NCBI GenBank assembly: GCA_024529925.1
Contig: JAFEUB010001376.1
Location: 257,501 to 321,500, forward strand
Direction: 5' to 3'
Origin: Ophthalmolycus amberensis
Lineage: Eukaryota; Chordata; Actinopteri; Perciformes; Zoarcidae
DNA length: 64,000 nt
In this document: positions 61,883 through 64,000 of the stretch, piece by piece
How positions within the stretch are numbered: the stretch's first letter is position 1
Layout: each line of letters starts with the position of its first letter
Program-made: the position numbers and the translations under genes
The notes under the pieces: model-generated
What the model was told of the DNA's origin: nothing
What the model saw: only the letters and a program-made list of their open reading frames with translations
Database searches by the model: none

Positions 61883-62577
61883 CTGATGAAACATGCTGCT
61901 GATGAAACATGCTGTTGATGAAACATGCTGCAGATGAAACGTGCTGCTAATGAAACATGCTGCTGATGAAACATGCTGTTGATGAAACATGCTGCAGATG
62001 AAACGTGCTGCTAATGAAACATGCTGCAGATGAAACGTGCTGCTGATGAAACATGCTGCTGATGAAACATGCTGCAGATGAAACGTGCTGCTAATGAAAC
62101 ATGCTGCTGATGAAACATGCTGCTGATGAAACGTGCTGCTGATGAAACGTGCTGCTGATGAAACGTGCTGCAGATGAAACATGCTGCTGATGAAACATGC
62201 TGCTGATGAAACATGCTGCTAATGAAACATGCTGCAGATGAAACATGCTGCTGATGAAACATGCTGCTGATGAAACATGCTGCTAATGAAACATGCTGCT
62301 AATGAAACATGCTGCAGATGAAACATGCTGCTGATGAAACATGCTGCTGATGAAACATGCTGCTGATGAAACATGCTGCTGATGAAACATGCTGCTGATG
62401 AAACATGCTGCTGATGAAACATGCTGCTGATGAAACATGCTGCTGATGAAACATGCTGCTAATGAAACATGCTGCTGATGAAACATGCTGCTGATGAAAC
62501 ATGCTGCTGATGAAACATGCTGCTAATGAAACATGCTGCTAATGAAACATGCTGCTGATGAAACATGCTGCTGATGA
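61883..62577. repeat. 3.6-kb-offset duplication in 16-bp array, copy 2
   Basis: Partner of 58266-58960, with single-unit differences near the right end (ctgctg where the first copy has ctgcag). Confidence 0.75.
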
Positions 62578-64000
62578 AACATGCTGCAGATGAAACATGC
62601 TGTTGATGAAACGTGCTGCTGATGAAACATGCTGCTAATGAAACGTGCTGCTAATGAAACGTGCTGCTGATGAAACGTGCTGCTGATGAAACATGCTGCT
62701 AATGAAACGTGCTGCTGATGAAACATGCTGCTGATGAAACATGCTGCTAATGAAACATGCTGCTAATGAAACGTGCTGCTAATGAAACGTGCTGCTGATG
62801 AAACGTGCTGCTGATGAAACATGCTGCTAATGAAACGTGCTGCTGATGAAACGTGCTGCTAATGAAACATGCTGCTAATGAAACGTGCTGCTAATGAAAC
62901 GTGCTGCTGATGAAACGTGCTGCTGATGAAACGTGCTGCTGATGAAACATGCTGCTGATGAAACATGCTGCTAATGAAACGTGCTGCTAATGAAACATGC
63001 TGCTGATGAAACATGCTGCTGATGAAACATGCTGCTGATGAAACGTGCTGCTGATGAAACATGCTGCTGATGAAACATGCTGCTAATGAAACGTGCTGCT
63101 AATGAAACATGCTGCTGATGAAACATGCTGCTGATGAAACGTGCTGCTAATGAAACATGCTGCTGATGAAACGTGCTGCTAATGAAACATGCTGCTAATG
63201 AAACGTGCTGCTAATGAAACGTGCTGCTGATGAAACATGCTGCTAATGAAACATGCTGCTAATGAAACGTGCTGCTGATGAAACGTGCTGCTGATGAAAC
63301 ATGCTGCTAATGAAACGTGCTGCTAATGAAACGTGCTGCTGATGAAACATGCTGCTGATGAAACGTGCTGCTGATGAAACGTGCTGCTAATGAAACATGC
63401 TGCTGATGAAACATGCTGCTGATGAAACGTGCTGCTAATGAAACATGCTGCTGATGAAACATGCTGCTAATGAAACGTGCTGCTGATGAAACGTGCTGCT
63501 GATGAAACATGCTGCTAATGAAACGTGCTGCTAATGAAACGTGCTGCTGATGAAACATGCTGCTGATGAAACGTGCTGCTGATGAAACGTGCTGCTAATG
63601 AAACATGCTGCTGATGAAACATGCTGCTGATGAAACATGCTGCTAATGAAACGTGCTGCTAATGAAACATGCTGCTGATGAAACGTGCTGCTAATGAAAC
63701 ATGCTGCTAATGAAACATGCTGCTAATGAAACGTGCTGCTGATGAAACATGCTGCTAATGAAACGTGCTGCTAATGAAACGTGCTGCTGATGAAACGTGC
63801 TGCTAATGAAACGTGCTGCTGATGAAACGTGCTGCTGATGAAACGTGCTGCTGATGAAACGTGCTGCTAATGAAACGTGCTGTTGATGAAACGTGCTGCT
63901 GATGAAACGTGCTGCTGATGAAACGTGCTGCTGATGAAACGTGCTGCTGATGAAACGTGCTGCTGATGAAACGTGCTGTTGATGAAACGTGCTGCTGATG

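Larger units (their letters stand above)
56712..62590. repeat. Zone of 16-bp units carrying ctgcag
   Basis: Units with ctgcagatg for ctgctgatg first appear at about 56712 and last appear at about 62588; I found none before or after. Inside this zone they are frequent. The variant arose once and spread within a limited part of the array. Confidence 0.75.
52471..64000. repeat. 16-bp satellite array, 720 units, open at right edge
   Basis: The unit is ctgctgatgaaacatg with three dimorphic positions: gct or gtt, gat or aat, and acatg or acgtg. From 52471, 450 units keep exact 16-bp register to 59671. That unit is 17 bp (aaacagtg), and 269 more exact units and 9 bases follow to the window end. The array begins immediately after the last 24/25-bp unit with no unique DNA between. 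Minus-strand frames (FHQQHVSSAACFISSM style) are open only when no unit adds a stop and are not genes. Confidence 0.98.

Noticed and set aside
52906..63558. Many minus-strand frames starting Met-Phe-His-Gln-Gln-His.
   Set aside because: Artefact of the 16-bp satellite. Starts and stops are set by the acatg/acgtg and gct/gtt/aat variants only.
1..64000. Telomere repeats, a CENP-B box, rRNA or tRNA genes.
   Set aside because: I saw no run of TTAGGG, no CENP-B-box-like motif in the 28- or 16-bp units, and no rRNA or tRNA signature in the unique islands.
52471..64000. CTG triplet-repeat expansion.
   Set aside because: Each 16-bp unit has only two CTG copies in a row followed by atgaaac, so it is not a trinucleotide repeat.

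Overview
This window is eukaryotic and almost entirely tandem-repeat DNA. By my bounds about 95% of the 64 kb lies in satellite, minisatellite or microsatellite arrays. Nothing looks prokaryotic: there are no dense ORFs, operons or CRISPR, and there are vertebrate-style (CA)n/(GT)n tracts, splice-like signals and an AATAAA poly(A) signal. A vertebrate, most likely a ray-finned fish, is my inference from the microsatellite style and the unique-sequence texture. No recognised gene fixes the species.

Layout. Bases 1-43823 are one uninterrupted array of a 28-bp satellite. Phase arithmetic gives 1565 units with only three length variants. The array has nested higher-order structure and separate left and right variant domains. 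Bases 43824-52470 are a mosaic of short unique islands between unrelated arrays: a 15-bp minisatellite (44374-45007) running into (CA)n; three poly-G tracts of 11, 15 and 21 G; a TATATACATG array open in all six frames (45391-46876); a C/T-rich tract; a 29-bp minisatellite (47951-48314); two (GT)n tracts; an 8-bp CTACACNN array (49097-50871); and a 24/25-bp array (51635-52470) made of GCCATCTT cores. Bases 52471-64000 are a 16-bp satellite of 720 complete units with one length variant, running off the right edge.

Coding content. The long frames inside the arrays exist because the repeat units lack stop codons; I do not call them genes. The one credible coding signal is in the unique island at 50.9-51.6 kb: a strong splice acceptor, a 34-codon open frame ending in TAG, and an AATAAA 116 bases after the stop, consistent with the last exon of an unrecognised plus-strand gene. 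A weaker upstream exon candidate (47572-47824) happens to join it in phase. If both are real, the 29-bp, (GT)n and 8-bp arrays sit inside an intron. A minus-strand frame at 43892-44131 is a third, weak candidate. There is no multi-gene system here. The interest lies in array evolution, the array boundaries and the possible gene embedded among them.
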